Positions 37,050-49,608 of a stretch of DNA of 64,000 bases are shown one piece after another. Origin of the DNA: Inia geoffrensis (lineage: Eukaryota > Chordata > Mammalia > Artiodactyla > Iniidae). The stretch's first letter is position 1. The number at the start of each line of letters is the position of its first letter. Where the stretch lies: assembly GCA_036417435.1 (NCBI GenBank), contig CM070905.1, positions 67,659,092-67,723,091 of the forward strand, given 5' to 3'. The translations under genes were made by a program, and so were the position numbers. The notes under the pieces were generated by a model. It was not told the origin of the DNA. It made no database searches and saw only the letters and a program-made list of their open reading frames with translations.

Positions 37050-37262
37050 GGGCTTCCCTGGTGGCGCGGTGCTTGAGAATCCGCCTGCCAATGCAGGGAA
37101 CACGGGTTCGTGCCCCGGTCCGGGAGGATCCCACATGCCGCGGAGCGCCTGGGCCCATGAGCCACGGCCGCTGGGCCTGCGCGTCCTGAGCCTGTGCTCC
37201 ACAGCGGGAGGGACCAGAGCGGTGAGAGGCACGCGTACCGAAAAAAAAAAAAAAAAAAAAAA
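37050..37262 (+). mobile_element. CHR-type SINE with long poly-A tail
   Basis: Complete CHR SINE ending GGCACGCGTACCG followed by a 23-base A-run (37240-37262). The long pure tail suggests a recent insertion. Confidence 0.95.
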
Positions 37263-37754
37263 GTATATATATCAGGCGCCTTTGTTTTTTTTCTTTCCAC
37301 TTTCTCTTCCTCAATAACATGACATCTGATTTCATGCTTAGACATTTCCAGGCTGGCCTGTTCGTCCTTAGGAATAAGTCCCAAATGTACCTGACGGACT
37401 TTTGCTGACTCACAAATGTTGACTGTGACCTATCAAATTTCATCTTCTCACTATCCAATGCACACCTAATCTCCAAATACTGCTGCCTTTCTCCCCAAAG
37501 GACAGAAAATACTCAGGCCTTCTTCAGAGAAATTAACACCTGGACTTCATCTCACTTCACGGGCCCTCCCATCATGACTGGGGAAATCACACAACTCAGG
37601 AAGGGCCAGTTGAGGTGGCGGATGCACAGAAGTACTGCAAATTAGGCGCTAAAGAGGATTAAGTGCCTAACTTCTTGGGCACTAACTACTAGTCACCTTG
37701 AGCAAATTGTTTTCCCCCACCAACCTCAGTTTTGGCACAAAACTCTATCTGGAA

Positions 37755-37995
37755 CAGCACAGGATAGTGGTTATGAGTGTAAACTCGAGAGTCAGATCTG
37801 CAACTTGGTCGCTGTGTGATCAGAAACAATCCACTTAACCACTCTGTGCCTCAATCTTCCCACCTGAAAAAAAGGAACTAAGAGTTTGCAGTACACAAGG
37901 TTGTTGTAAAGATTGGATGATGCATGAAGATATATATAAAGTGCTTAGAAAAGTACCCAGCACACAGGGAGCACTAAACAAGTATTCACTACTAC
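37755..37995 (+). mobile_element. MIR SINE
   Basis: CAGCACAGGATAGTGGTTAT, CGCTGTGTGATCAGAAACAA, GTTGTTGTAAAGATTGGATG and CAGCACACAGGGAGCACTAA follow MIR order. Confidence 0.85.
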
Positions 37996-38299
37996 TGCCC
38001 ATGAAGGGTGGATAATCTCTAGGTTCATGTCATTTCATGGATCATTTCATGCCATGAATCTGGGTTTCTAGTTCCAGGTCATGTTTCATTTGCTTCATGA
38101 AGACATTCTCAACTACTCTAATTTATATTAATCTCTTAAAAAAGCTAGAGAACTTATGTAACATTTATTTAATTTGTTAGTCATGCAGGACTTTTGTTAA
38201 TTTTATAATAGTAATAGTGTCAATAATTATGAACACCCTGATTAGTTGTATGCTTGTCCCCTTGTTCCACATCTATAGCATCCTTATCATTGAGAGCCT

Positions 38300-38430
38300 T
38301 TTTGTAAGCTGAGGAAATGGAGTATTGGGAGATTAAGTGACTTACCAAGATCACTGAGCTAGAAAGTAGTAGATTGAGGCATGAGCCTAACTAGTAGGAC
38401 CCCAGAACCTGTACTCTTAGCTGCTATGTT
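38300..38430 (-). mobile_element. MIR SINE fragment
   Basis: GAGGAAATGGAGTATTGGGA, GTGACTTACCAAGATCACTG and GCTAGAAAGTAGTAGATTG are the reverse complement of the MIR core. Confidence 0.7.
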
Positions 38431-39824
38431 AACTCCTCACTCTACTGGATCTTATGTATCCCAGGCATATCTCACCCTCTTCTTCCAAACTTCCCACTAT
38501 GTTTTTTGAATTCAAGGATCATGGTTTTGGTTTTGAACATATTTTTATGCATAAGAACTGTATTCCATGTAAATAAAGACTTAAATATTTGTCTATCTTT
38601 ATCTTGGCACTACATGTATGCAAATAATTCACACAGTTTCTAAAATGGAATGACTCTTAACCATGGTTGAAAAATGGCTGGGTCTCAGAATTCTAAATTG
38701 TTGATATACTTTTTTTCCTCCACTAGAAATAAACTGAGGGAAAAAGATATTCCATGCAAATGGAAATCAAAAGAAAGCTGGAGTAGCAATATTCATATCA
38801 GATAAAATAGACTTTAAAATAAAGAATGCTACAAGAGGCAAAGAAGGACACTACATAATGATCAACGGATCAATCTAAGAAGATATAACAATTATAAATA
38901 GATGTGCACCCAATATAGGAGCACCTCAATATGTAAGGCAACTGCTAACAGCTATAAAAGACGAAATCAACAGTAACACAATAATAGTCGGGGACTTTAA
39001 CATCTCACTTACACCAATGGACAGATCACCCAGACAGAAAATTAATAAGGAAACACAGGCTTTAAATGACACAAGAGACCAGAGAGATTTAATTGATATT
39101 TATAGGACATTCCATCCAAAAAGAGCAGATTACACTTTCTTCTCAAGTGTGCGTGGAACATTCTCCAGGATAGATCACATCTTGATCACAAATCAAGCTT
39201 TAGTAAATTGAAGAAAACTGAAATCATACCAAGCATCTTTTCTGACCTCAACACTATGAGAGTAGAAATCAATTACAGGGAGAAAAACGTAAAAAGCACA
39301 AACACATGGAGGCTAAACAATACATTACTAAATAACCAAAAGATCACTGAAGAAATCAAAGAGGAAATCAAAAAATACCTACAGACAAATGACAATGAAA
39401 ACACGATGATCCAAAACCTATGGGATGCAGCAAAAGCAGTTCTAAGAGGGAACTTTATAGCAATACAAGTCTACCTCAAGAAACAAGAAAAAGCTCAAAT
39501 AAACAATCTAACCTTACACCTAAAGGAACTAGAGAAAGAAGAACAATCAAAACCCAAAGTTAACAGGAGGAAATAAATCATAAAGATCAGAGCAGAAACA
39601 AATGAAATAGAAACAAAGAAAAAATAGCAAAGATCAATAAAACCAAAATCTGGTTCTTTGAGAAGATAAATAAAATTGATAAACCATTAGCCAGACTCAT
39701 CAAGAAGAAGAGGGAGAGGACTCAAATCAATAAAATTAGAAATGAAAAAGGAGAAGTTACAACAGACACCGCAGAAATACAAAGCATGCTAAGAGACTAA
39801 CACAAGCAGCTCTATGCCAATAAA

Positions 39825-40976
39825 ATGGACAACCTGGAAGAAATGGACAAAGCCTTAGCAAGGTATAACCTTCCAAGACTGAACCAGGAAGAAATAAAAA
39901 ATATGAACAGACCAATCACAGGTAATGAAATTGAAACTGTGATTAAAAATCTTCCAACAAACAGAAGTCCAGGAACAGATGGCTTCACGGGTGAATTCTA
40001 TCAAACATTTAGAGAAGAGCTAACACCTATCCTTCTCAAACTCTTCCAAAATATTGCAGAGGAAGGAACACTCCCAAACTCATTCCATGAGGCCACCATC
40101 ACCCTGATACCAAAACCAGACAAAGATACTACAAAAAAAGAAAATTACAGACCAATATCACTGATGAATACAGATGCAAAAATCCTCAACAAAATACTAG
40201 CAAACAGAATCCAGCAACACATTAAAAGGATCATACACCATGATCACGTGGGGTTTATCCCGGGTATGCAAGGATTCTTCAATATACGCAAATCAATCAA
40301 TGTGATACACCATATTAACAAACTGATGAAGAAAAACCATATGATCATCTCAATAGATGCAGAAAAAGCTTTTGACAAAGTTCAACACCGATTTATAATA
40401 AAAACTCTCCAGAAAGTGGGCATAGAGGGAACCTACCTCAACATAATAAAGGCCATATACGACAAATCCACAGCAAACATCATTCTCAATAGTGAAAAAC
40501 TGAAAACATTTCCTCTAAGAACAGCAACAAGACAAGGATGTCCACTCTCACCGCTATTATTCGACATAGTTTTGGAAGTGCTAACCACGGCAGTCAGGGA
40601 AGAAAAACAAATAAAAGGAATACAAACCAGAAAAGAAGAAGTAAAACTGTCACTGTTTGCAAATGACACAATACTATACATAGAAAATCCTAAAGATGCC
40701 ACCAGAAAACTAGTAGAGCTAATCAATGAATTTGGTAAAGTTGCAGGGTACAAAATTAATGCACAGAAATCAACTGCATTCCTATACACTAATGATGAAA
40801 AATCTGAAAGAGAAATTAAGGAAACACTCCCAATTACGACTGCAACAAAAAGAATAAAATACATAGGAATAAACCTGCCTAGGGAGACAAAAGACCTGTA
40901 TGCAGAAAACGGTAAGACACTGATGAAAGAAATTAAATATGCTATAAACAGATGGAGAGATATACCGTGTTCTTAG
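39825..40976 (+). pseudogene. L1 ORF2 reverse-transcriptase fragment (383 aa, catalytically altered)
   Basis: The longest open frame in the window; part of the L1 and not a host gene. It covers the finger and palm regions of a non-LTR reverse transcriptase: [58 protein letters not shown] and the active-site region [15 protein letters not shown]. The first active-site aspartate of the usual FADD is Asn. The frame ends early at TAG 40974-40976 after RWRDIPCS. The same frame resumes at once ([19 protein letters not shown]), so a simple nonsense change split it. No Met start typical of ORF2 is present. Confidence 0.95.
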
Positions 40977-41392
40977 ATTGAAAGAATCAATATTGTGAAA
41001 ATTACTGTACTACCCAAAGCAATCTACAGATTCAGTGCAATCCCTAGCAAATTACCAATGGCATTTTTTACAGAACTAGAAAAAAACTTAAAATTTGTAT
41101 GGAGACACAAAAGACCCCGAATATCCAAAGCAGTCTTGAGGGAAAAAAATGGAGCTGGAGGAATCAGACTCCCGGACTTCAGACTATACTAAAAAGGTAC
41201 AGTAATTAAGACAGTATGGTACTGGCACAAAAACAGAAATATAGATCAACGTAACACGACAGAAAGTCCAGAGATAAACCCATGCACCTATGGTCAACTA
41301 ATCTATGACAAAGGAGGCAAGGATATACAACGGAGAAAAGACAGTCTCTTCAATAAGTGGTGCTGTGAAAACTGGACAGCTACGCGTAAAGA

Positions 41393-42205
41393 ATGAAATT
41401 GGAACACTCCCTAACACCGCACACAAAAATAAACTCGAGATGGATTAAAGACCTAAATGTAAGACCCGGCACTATAAAACTCTTAGAGGAGAACATAGGA
41501 AGAACACTCTTTGACATAAATCACAGCAAGATCTTTTTTGACCCACCTCCTAGAGTAATGGAAATAAAAACAAAAATAAACAAATGGGACCTAATGAAAA
41601 TTAAAAGCTTTTGCACAGCAAAGGAAACTACAAACAAGACGAAAATACAACCCTCAGAATGGGAAAAAATATTTGCAAACGAATCAACGGACAAAGGATT
41701 AATCTCTAAAATATATAAACAGCTCATGCAGCTCAATATTAAAAAAACAAACAACCCAATCCAAAAATGGGCAGAAGGCCTAAACAGACATTTCTCCAAA
41801 GAAGACATACAGATGGCCAAGAAGCACATGAAAAGCTGCTCAACATCACTAATTAGTAGAGAAATGCAAATCAAAACTACAATGAGGTATCACCTCACAC
41901 CCATTAGAATGGGCATCATCAGAAAATCTACAAACAACAAATGCTGGAGAGGGTGTGGAGAAAAGGGAAGCCTCTTGCACTGTTGGTGTGAATGTAAATT
42001 GATACAGCCACTATGGAGAACAGTATGGAGGTTCCTTAAAGAAGTAAAAATAGAATTACCATATGACCCAGCAATCCCACTACTGGGCATATACCCAGAG
42101 AAAACCATAATTCAAAAAGACACATGCACCCCAATGTTCATTGCAGCCCTATTTACAATAGCCAGGTCATGGAAGCAACTTAAATGCCCACTGACAGATG
42201 AATAA
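41393..42205 (+). pseudogene. L1 ORF2 C-terminal domain fragment (270 aa)
   Basis: This is the C-terminal part of L1 ORF2p, shifted in frame relative to the RT fragment. It contains the Cys-rich segment [17 protein letters not shown] (about 41942 onward) and the conserved end region [13 protein letters not shown] and [13 protein letters not shown]. It ends LKCPLTDE at a TAA, followed by an A/G-rich stretch and the L1 3' UTR. It is a relic; the reverse-strand open frames over this region are its shadows. Confidence 0.93.
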
Positions 42206-43479
42206 AGAAGACGTGGGGGGAAAAAAAGAAAAGAAAAAAGATGTGGTACATATATACAATGGAATATTACTCAGCCATGAAAAGGAACAAAATTGGGTCA
42301 TTTGTAGAGACGTGGATGAATCTAGAGACTGTCATACAGAGTGAAGTAAGTCAGAAAGAGAAAAACAAATATGATATATTAACGCATATATGTGGAACCT
42401 AGAAAAATGGTACAGATGAACCGGTATGCAGGGCAGAAATTGAGACCCAGATGTAGAGAACAAACGTATGGACACCAAGGGGGGAAGCAGTGGGGGATGG
42501 TGGTGGTGGTGTGATGAACTGATAGATTGAGATTGACATATATACACTAATCTGCATAAAATGGATAACTAATAAGAACCTGCTGTATTAAAAAAATAAA
42601 ATAAAATTCAAAAAAATAAATAAATAAACTGAGTTCCTTATGGGAATGAAATACAGAATTGAGAAATGTAAAGTACTTTAAAATACACTATTGTGCCATG
42701 AGTTGTATTTTGTCACTGAGATTCTTCTGTCATTGTGTGATTTTTGGAGAGGGTTGGGTTCTTTTTACATGCATATTTTTCCCCCCTGTTCTCCAGGGAG
42801 CCTGAAGTACTTAAAACTATGCTGAATAATAGATAGTATAATCACTGTAAATTAAATGTGCCTCTGCCGATAAAAAATAAAATTAAATAAATAAAAACGG
42901 TTGGGTCTGTCAAACCACCTTTTCTTTTTTTTTTTTTTCCAACTGTGAGTCACGAATACAGTGTTTATTTTTCCTACAGGAAAAACTTCAAGCACTGGGC
43001 ATAGACAACCTACCACACCAACTAGAGAAAGAGCAGGATCTTTCACAATTTTGTAATGTATGCGCTGCTACATCTGTAGTGTTTCTTCCTTGTGGGTTGG
43101 TAATGGAGCATAATGGAAAGGAGGGTGAGGTTTACTTTTCTTAAAGAACAATCTATTGATTATCTCTATCTAGAGTAGGTATATTACCAACAGGTGGTTA
43201 GGTAGCAGGAATGACAACACAAACCAAATTTCTTCACCACTAGGTCAATCAAATGCAGTCATTTGCAATTGTTTTTAACTGTATTATTAGCATTACTATT
43301 CCGAAACTCTCACTGTAGCTTATGAAATCCTCTGGCCTCAAAAGAGTATAGACATCGATAACGTATTACTTCTATAGAGTTACTGAGTTATCGAATACTA
43401 ACTTGCATGCCAAAATCTTGACATAAAATATCTCATTTAATCATTACACCAATCCATTTACTTTCTCCTCTTACTTACA

Positions 43480-43562
43480 AGGGTTAAAGAAGTTAAGCAA
43501 TTAGCCCAAGATCACAAAGATGGTAAACTGTGGAACTTAAGATTTGAACCTAAAGCCAACGT
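43480..43562 (-). mobile_element. MIR SINE fragment
   Basis: GTTAAGCAATTAGCCCAAGA, TCACAAAGATGGTAAACTGT and GATTTGAACCTAAAGCC match the reverse MIR core. Confidence 0.68.
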
Positions 43563-44834
43563 GTTGCCTTGTGAGATTATAGCTACTTTAAGATCTTTAT
43601 TTACTTCAGTGCTGAACAAGCATCCAACGTTAGTAATTCCAGTTCTGTTTTAGGTACAGCTAGAATCAACTTTTCTTAAATTTAGCACGCAGAGTCCACC
43701 TCTTAGGTCGAACACAACTGGTCTGGTGGAAGCCCAGCCACTGCCTAATTAATTCGTTCATCCTATTTGATAAGGATGATCTTAGGTCATTCACAACTTA
43801 AGCAACCAATTACTTTGAAATGGGCTTCCACAGGCCCCGTCTAAAGCTGAATACCCTTTCATTGCACATAGTGTTACAGCAAAGGTCCTGGGGATTAATT
43901 TTTATTATTTAAATAAGAGAGGATCATAAAATTAGCACCCTTCTAATACAGTTCTCATCTTGATTATTGCTATTTAACTGGTGAAGTTTTTTCTTCAGGC
44001 TGAGTGAACACTATAATTATTACCGCTTTGCACTGTAAAGGTTGCATCTTGAAAAATCAACACTTTTTTTCCCTTTCAAGGCATACATCAACTTCAAAAT
44101 CAACAAAAACATTGAAGATGCAGGCAATTTTGCTAGACCCACAAATCAGGGTGTCCTTGATCAACCAGAGGGCATAACCCATAATCTTAAATGTAAGATG
44201 TTAACTGATCCTATGACCAGGTCTGTTTTTCAGGCACCGAATGTTTCCAGGTCAACTTTCTGTTTATGAATGCTTAGAGTCAAAATGACAGTAGGTTTGA
44301 ACAAACAACACTTCTGAGTGTCTTCTGACAGTATCACTGTGGATATGCACTGAACTGCTTAGTGTGACCAACAGTAAAAGGTCAAATACTATTCTTTTGA
44401 CCTCTTGGAATAGTATTCTTATGCTATTTTACAATATGTGTAGATAAGCCTGTAAGTTGGGAGGTATAGATAATTTCTGAATATGGCAAAAGCAAACAAA
44501 CAAACAAAAACAACACAGAAGAGTAAGCTGATCAAAATAAATGCATTTGTGAAATATTATACTATGAATTATGTATTTTGTGTATTTCATATATATTTGT
44601 GTATATACAGAATAGAAGCTTATATGGTGTTTTCTATGTGCCAGACATACAGTTGTTGCCTAGGCATCCTCGGGGCATTAGTTCTAGGATCTGTTCCCAC
44701 CCGCAGATACCAAAATCCCAATGTTCAAGTCCTTATTTAAAATGGCATAGTGTTTTATTACTCACTGTTCATTACTTACATATTTTATATAAACATACAC
44801 AAGTGACCCTAAGGGATGGGAACATTATTATCCA

Positions 44835-44945
44835 GGTTTTAAACAGGAGGAAACTGAGGCACAGTGATCTTAAGTTGCTTATACCAAGCCACACACCTAG
44901 TAAATAGAGATTTCAACTCAAGCATCTTAGGTCCAATGCCTTGCT
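44835..44945 (-). mobile_element. MIR SINE fragment
   Basis: GAGGAAACTGAGGCACAGTG, CAAGCCACACACCTAGTAAA and TTTCAACTCAAGCATCTTAG correspond to the reverse MIR core. Confidence 0.72.
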
Positions 44946-45594
44946 GTTATGTAGTACACTGCCCTTGGTCCCCTGAAAGGATGCCATGTTTATATTACAT
45001 GGCTTTAGTGTCTACAGCACTAATACTATAAAACAGCATGAATAGATATAAAAAAGTTGTACCAGACAAAATGTCAAATATAATGTTCAATTAATTTCTG
45101 CACAACATTAGGAATTATTTCTGGCCAAATTATACAATGCCCAAAGAGAAATAGTGTTCCAAACCAATATTTCAAAATTCTCTTTTGAGAGCTTCATTAT
45201 TTTGTTAACCGAACATTCAGGATTCCTGAAGCTAAAGGCTTATGTACACACAGGAGTTAACCATACCTCTACAACTCAAAGTATGAGCATGATTTTCATA
45301 GAGTAATAGGGAACTTAAAGGACTGTCTACTCCACCCGTGCCTTCCATATATGTTATTTTGTACACTGTTATGAATTAGAAAAAATCTATAAACAGTAAG
45401 AAACTTTTGGATGTTTTCCATTTTTCCTTTATTATATTATACAAACATAAATTTATGTATGTATACATGCACATGGAAAAAATACTTAACGTTTTTTATT
45501 CACTTGTCTATAGCCTTAGCATTTCAAGGAACGACGGGTTAACACATTCTGCTCAGATGCGTGTAAGAGAAAATGCTACAAGATGAGTTGGTTC

Positions 45595-45715
45595 TGACAT
45601 TCACTATCTATGAGGCTTTGGGAATCTCACTAAACCTGTATGACGTTGTCTGCTCTGCCTACGTCCCAGGACCACTGTGAGGTACAAATGAGACGCGGGT
45701 GTGAAAATGATCTAT
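45595..45715 (+). mobile_element. Possible MIR fragment
   Basis: TTCACTATCTATGAGGCTTT, CTCACTAAACCTGTATGACG and CACTGTGAGGTACAAATGAG resemble a diverged MIR core. Tentative. Confidence 0.45.
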
Positions 45716-45930
45716 GAATTCTAAATTGCTAAACAAATAGAGATTAGTATTATCACAAATATTGTTTTTAAATTTCATTCTATGGCACCTAGCATAATGC
45801 CTGGCACTATGAATATTTGTTGGCAAAACTTCCTTTTCATTATGGAAAAAAAAAAAAGCAAGGGTAGGAACTCAACCAAAAGAGCAAGCTTCGATTTACC
45901 AAAATAAAGAAGCGAAATCTTAAGATTCTT

Positions 45931-46135
45931 TTTTTTTTTTTTTGCGGTACGCGGGCCTCTCACTGCTGTGGTCCCTCCCGTTGCGGAGCACAGGCTCCGG
46001 ACGCGCAGGCTCAGGGGCCATGGCTCACGGGCGCAGCCGCTCTGCGGCATGTGGGATCTTCCCAGGCCGGGATACGAACCCGCGTCCACCTGCATCAGCA
46101 GGCGGACTCCCAACCACTGCGCCACCAGGGAAGCC
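45931..46135 (-). mobile_element. CHR-type SINE
   Basis: Reverse-oriented copy with perfect 12-bp duplication CTTAAGATTCTT at 45919-45930 and 46136-46147. Confidence 0.95.
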
Positions 46136-46424
46136 CTTAAGATTCTTAAGCTATTATCTATTTAACTACGTAATTAATATGAAAATAAGAGTATTATTTT
46201 TCTGATTTCACAATCACAGCATTTGAACCTTTTTCTACTATGTATGCAATTATTGAAAATTCACTTTAGGGGTTTAGAAGACATCTTAATACCAGTCTTA
46301 ACAAAAATAGGTTTTATATATTTAGAGAGATAGGGAGAGAGAGGTTTACTGATCAGAATTTGAAAAAAAAATTTAAGAAAAGTGAGAACGATATTTTAAA
46401 TAAAATACAGTTAAAGACATTTTT

Positions 46425-46608
46425 TTTTTTTGCGGTACGCGGGCCTCTCCCATTGCGGAGCACAGGCTCCAGACGCGCAGGCTCAGCGGCCGTGGCTCAC
46501 GGGCCCAGCCGCTCCGCGGCACGTGGGATCTTCCCGGACCGGGGCACGAACCCGTATCCCCTGCATCGGCAGGCGTACTCTCAAACCACTGCGCCACCAG
46601 GGAAGCCC
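46425..46608 (-). mobile_element. CHR-type SINE with 16-bp internal deletion
   Basis: Reverse-oriented copy flanked by TAAAGACATTTTT (from 46412) and TAAAGGCATTTTT (46609-46621). It reads GCGGGCCTCTCCCATTGCGG, missing the bases between two CCTCTC repeats of the full element. Confidence 0.94.
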
Positions 46609-49100
46609 TAAAGGCATTTTTATACGTGGATCTGCTTCTGTGTACATCACACACACATAAACTCATATGACTACCTCTCAATATACATAAGAGGATTGGG
46701 CTATACATTCCATAAGCACATTCTCCAAACCTTCAGAAACTGCCATTTAAAGGCTAAGGGCCTAAATGTCCACTTTGATCAATGAAACAGTTTTATCACA
46801 AGATGGGATGCCTGAAGTTTATTGATTAGCTGATAACCTTCTAATGCACCAGCCTTTCATCTGCAATAAAACAGTGAATGAACGTAGAGCTTTCAGAAAG
46901 GAAAATAAGGTTTGATTACCCTAGAAAAAAACAAGAATGTGGAGAGACTGAGGAAGGCAAAAACATTCAGAAAACAGGGAGCAATGACATACAGTTACTT
47001 GGCTTTCCCTGCAGGCCTGTCAGTTGAGACAACTGAGTCACCTGACATTCTAGCCCCAGGGCCATGGACTGGAGAATCAAATCAAATCAACGTAATAAGG
47101 CTGTTGTGTCCATGAGGATGGAGGAAAACAACCTCAAACAGCAGTAAGAGTTCACTTCACAGCATGACCTCCATTTCAAAGGAAAAGCTAACACTATTGA
47201 AAGGTTTGCTTCAATATTATCCATACATCTTGATAGGAAAGAGTCACTTTTAACCGAGTCCAGTTGCCTTGAGAGTATTTGACAGAACTCTTCCTGGCAA
47301 CTCTATAGCTGGAAGACAATCTAAGAAGAGCGTATTATGGTTTAGGATTAAATGTCAGTGTTGAGAAGTTCAGAGGGAAAAGTGGACAAAGCAGGGTATA
47401 TATTTCTTTCTGATCAAAATGTATCCAGAATTCTGTAGCAGTTTATAGATTTTGATCATACTTAATGTGAAAAACCTAAATAGTAAACTAAGAATTATAT
47501 ACAGACACACTAAAATTGGTAATGCAGATAAACAAAAGCCTACCATAAAGATGTATTGAATTAAATTCATTCCTTTATCTGAAAAATACACATTTGTGCT
47601 AATAAGCCTGCAGAGTTTAAAAGTACCTTCTTGAATGAGAAAATGGTTGAGAAAAATATTTTTTATTCCAGGGTTACAAACAGAGAATTTGATAAAGAAA
47701 AGGTCACATATAAGTGACAGTGTCTAGGTCCACAGAATTTTTATTTGCTGTTTTACCTACACACAAGTGAGAGCATATACTCTTTTTAAATTCAGAGACA
47801 GCCCAATAATATTTCTGGATTTCAGTTTTTCATCTTTGAAATAAGAATGTTGATGTCACTAATCTATAATGTCTCTTTAAGCTGCAGCTTTGGGATTTTC
47901 ATGAATATTTTACTACTATTTTAGCAATTCCATGAACAGTACTACTGTGACTAGTACTCTTACTAATTCTGCTGCCGCTAACTACTACTACTGTCATAAT
48001 TACCCAAACTATTCTTCTCCCTCCGCCTCCTGTGAGGAAAATATGCCAGGTCTGAAACATTTCTGAAGTCAAAACCTGCACATAAACATGAAAATATATA
48101 GTGTTGTCATAAACCTCTCAAATGCTGGAAAAGTAAGATAAAATATTTGAGGAAGAGGAAAAAAAGCACTGTAGCCTAGATAAGAATTGGCAACAGTGCC
48201 CAAACACCAAGTCCTCCCATCTTGCTTTCCTGTAGGTAATTAGCTCATATCAGTTCACAGAATATCTTTCTTGGGACAAACGCCTGGCTCTCTTGGTCTC
48301 TGTCAATTTATCACGCCTTGATAAGAAGAATTTTCAAACAATATTGATGTCCCATATGAAGAACATTCTTTTTTAGCAATGTAGGTTTTTTCCCAAGGGT
48401 AATAACAGTTTTGAAATCTTTACAAGTGGGCTAAGGAAGGGCTCTCAGGGAAGGAAGATTTCCACAGAGAAAGCAAGTATGAGCTGGGGTCTCACCTCTG
48501 TAACATCAATCATCACACGCTTTACCTACTGAATTATTTTACATCCTAGGTTTCTCTCTGTATAAAATTGGAACAATACCAAGTTATTTCAGAGTATTCG
48601 TGCTAAATAGAGATTACTGAGAAATGTGAGATATGAGTCTTAAATAGTATTTATCAGAGAGCCCTAATCTGATAACTGAGACTTGGCTCTAATGTTACAC
48701 AAATGCAAACAGCTTTCCATTATCCTTCAAATAAAAATGAAACATGGAAAACAAAAGAAGATATCTGCGTTAGATTTCAAACAACTTAAGCCACCTGTGC
48801 ATGAATATGTTTTTAAAAAGAGTCTAAGCACCCAAGAAGCTATTCATTCATTTCAATACTCATTCAATCGCCACAACATGTGAATCATACAAGGATGAGT
48901 AGGGCATGATCCATCCTCTACAAGCCAATTGAAATAGTGTTTAAATTGAGATGCACACAAAGCATTTATGGGCACACAGAAGTCATTAATTCTAAGATAA
49001 TTAAGGAATAAATGACATATGAACCGAATCTTAAAGAACGAGTACGATCTCAAAACGTAGAGGTTAATACACTGTATATAGTAATATACAATGTATAATA

Positions 49101-49168
49101 TTGGGTTGGCCAGAAAGTTCATTCGGCATTTTCCGTACGATGTTACACGAACTTCCTGGCCAACCCAA
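49101..49168. mobile_element. Short mariner-derived hairpin element (MITE-like)
   Basis: Terminal inverted repeats TTGGGTTGGCCAGAAAGTTC and its near-complement (GAACTTCCTGGCCAACCCAA) make a roughly 20-bp stem around a 26-base centre. TA precedes the left end. It matches the short mariner elements of cetartiodactyls (GGGTTGGCCAAAAAGTTCGT type). In cattle such hairpins are a source of the miR-2284/2285 family. Confidence 0.85.
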
Positions 49169-49489
49169 CATTAACATGAGAGTACATAATTTTTAAAAAG
49201 CTGTAAAATATTCTTCTTAGTCAACCGTCACAGGAATTTAGGCTTAGACTAAAGAGGTATGAACAGAGAGAGTCATCCACTGGGAAATCCAGTGGCTACA
49301 CCTTTAAGCAGAGTGCTTTCTGTGGAAATAAACATAAAATTTGAAAAAAAACACCTAAGTACATTTTCTTCACAACATAATAGATCAGCGTCTGAACAGA
49401 CAATGACTATGAATACACACTGACCCCAATACAATTTCACATCCCTCAACATGGGATGAATAACACTTTATCAGTTACATGCAATAAGA

Positions 49490-49608
49490 ACGAAAGCTTC
49501 ATGAGAGCAGAGAGGTATTTTTCTGGTTTGCCCACCACTGTATCAGCAATGCCTAGAACGAAGCATGGCATATAATAGGCTCAAAACACATTCGCTGAAT
49601 GAATAAAC
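49490..49608 (+). mobile_element. L2 3'-end fragment
   Basis: AAAGCTTCATGAGAGCAGAG, GCCTAGAACGAAGCATGGCA, TATAATAGGCTCAAAACAC and CGCTGAATGAATAAA match the conserved L2 3' terminus. Confidence 0.7.

Larger units (their letters stand above)
38739..42621 (+). mobile_element. 5'-truncated, inactive L1 (LINE-1) with ORF2 remains and 3' tail
   Basis: A 3.9-kb L1 insertion antisense to ETV1, bounded by a 12-bp target-site duplication AAATAAACTGAG (38727-38738 and 42622-42633). It starts inside the ORF2 endonuclease domain, so ORF1, the promoter and the first endonuclease catalytic residues are missing. ORF2 is broken into pieces. The endonuclease part has a TAA at 38876-38878 and a frameshift near 39205. 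The reverse transcriptase part runs about 39825-40973 and stops at TAG 40974-40976. The C-terminal part runs about 41393-42205 with the Cys-rich motif [15 protein letters not shown]. The endonuclease motif GDFN is kept, but the usual SDH motif reads SDL (39241-39249), and the RT motif FADD reads FAND (Asn codon 40662-40664). The tail matches cetartiodactyl L1 3' ends and closes with an A-rich run. It cannot encode an active ORF2 protein. Confidence 0.96.

Noticed and set aside
40433..40864. 143-codon minus-strand open frame
   Set aside because: It is the shadow of the L1 reverse transcriptase on the opposite strand.
41521..41874. 117-codon minus-strand open frame
   Set aside because: Antisense shadow of the L1 ORF2 C-terminal domain.
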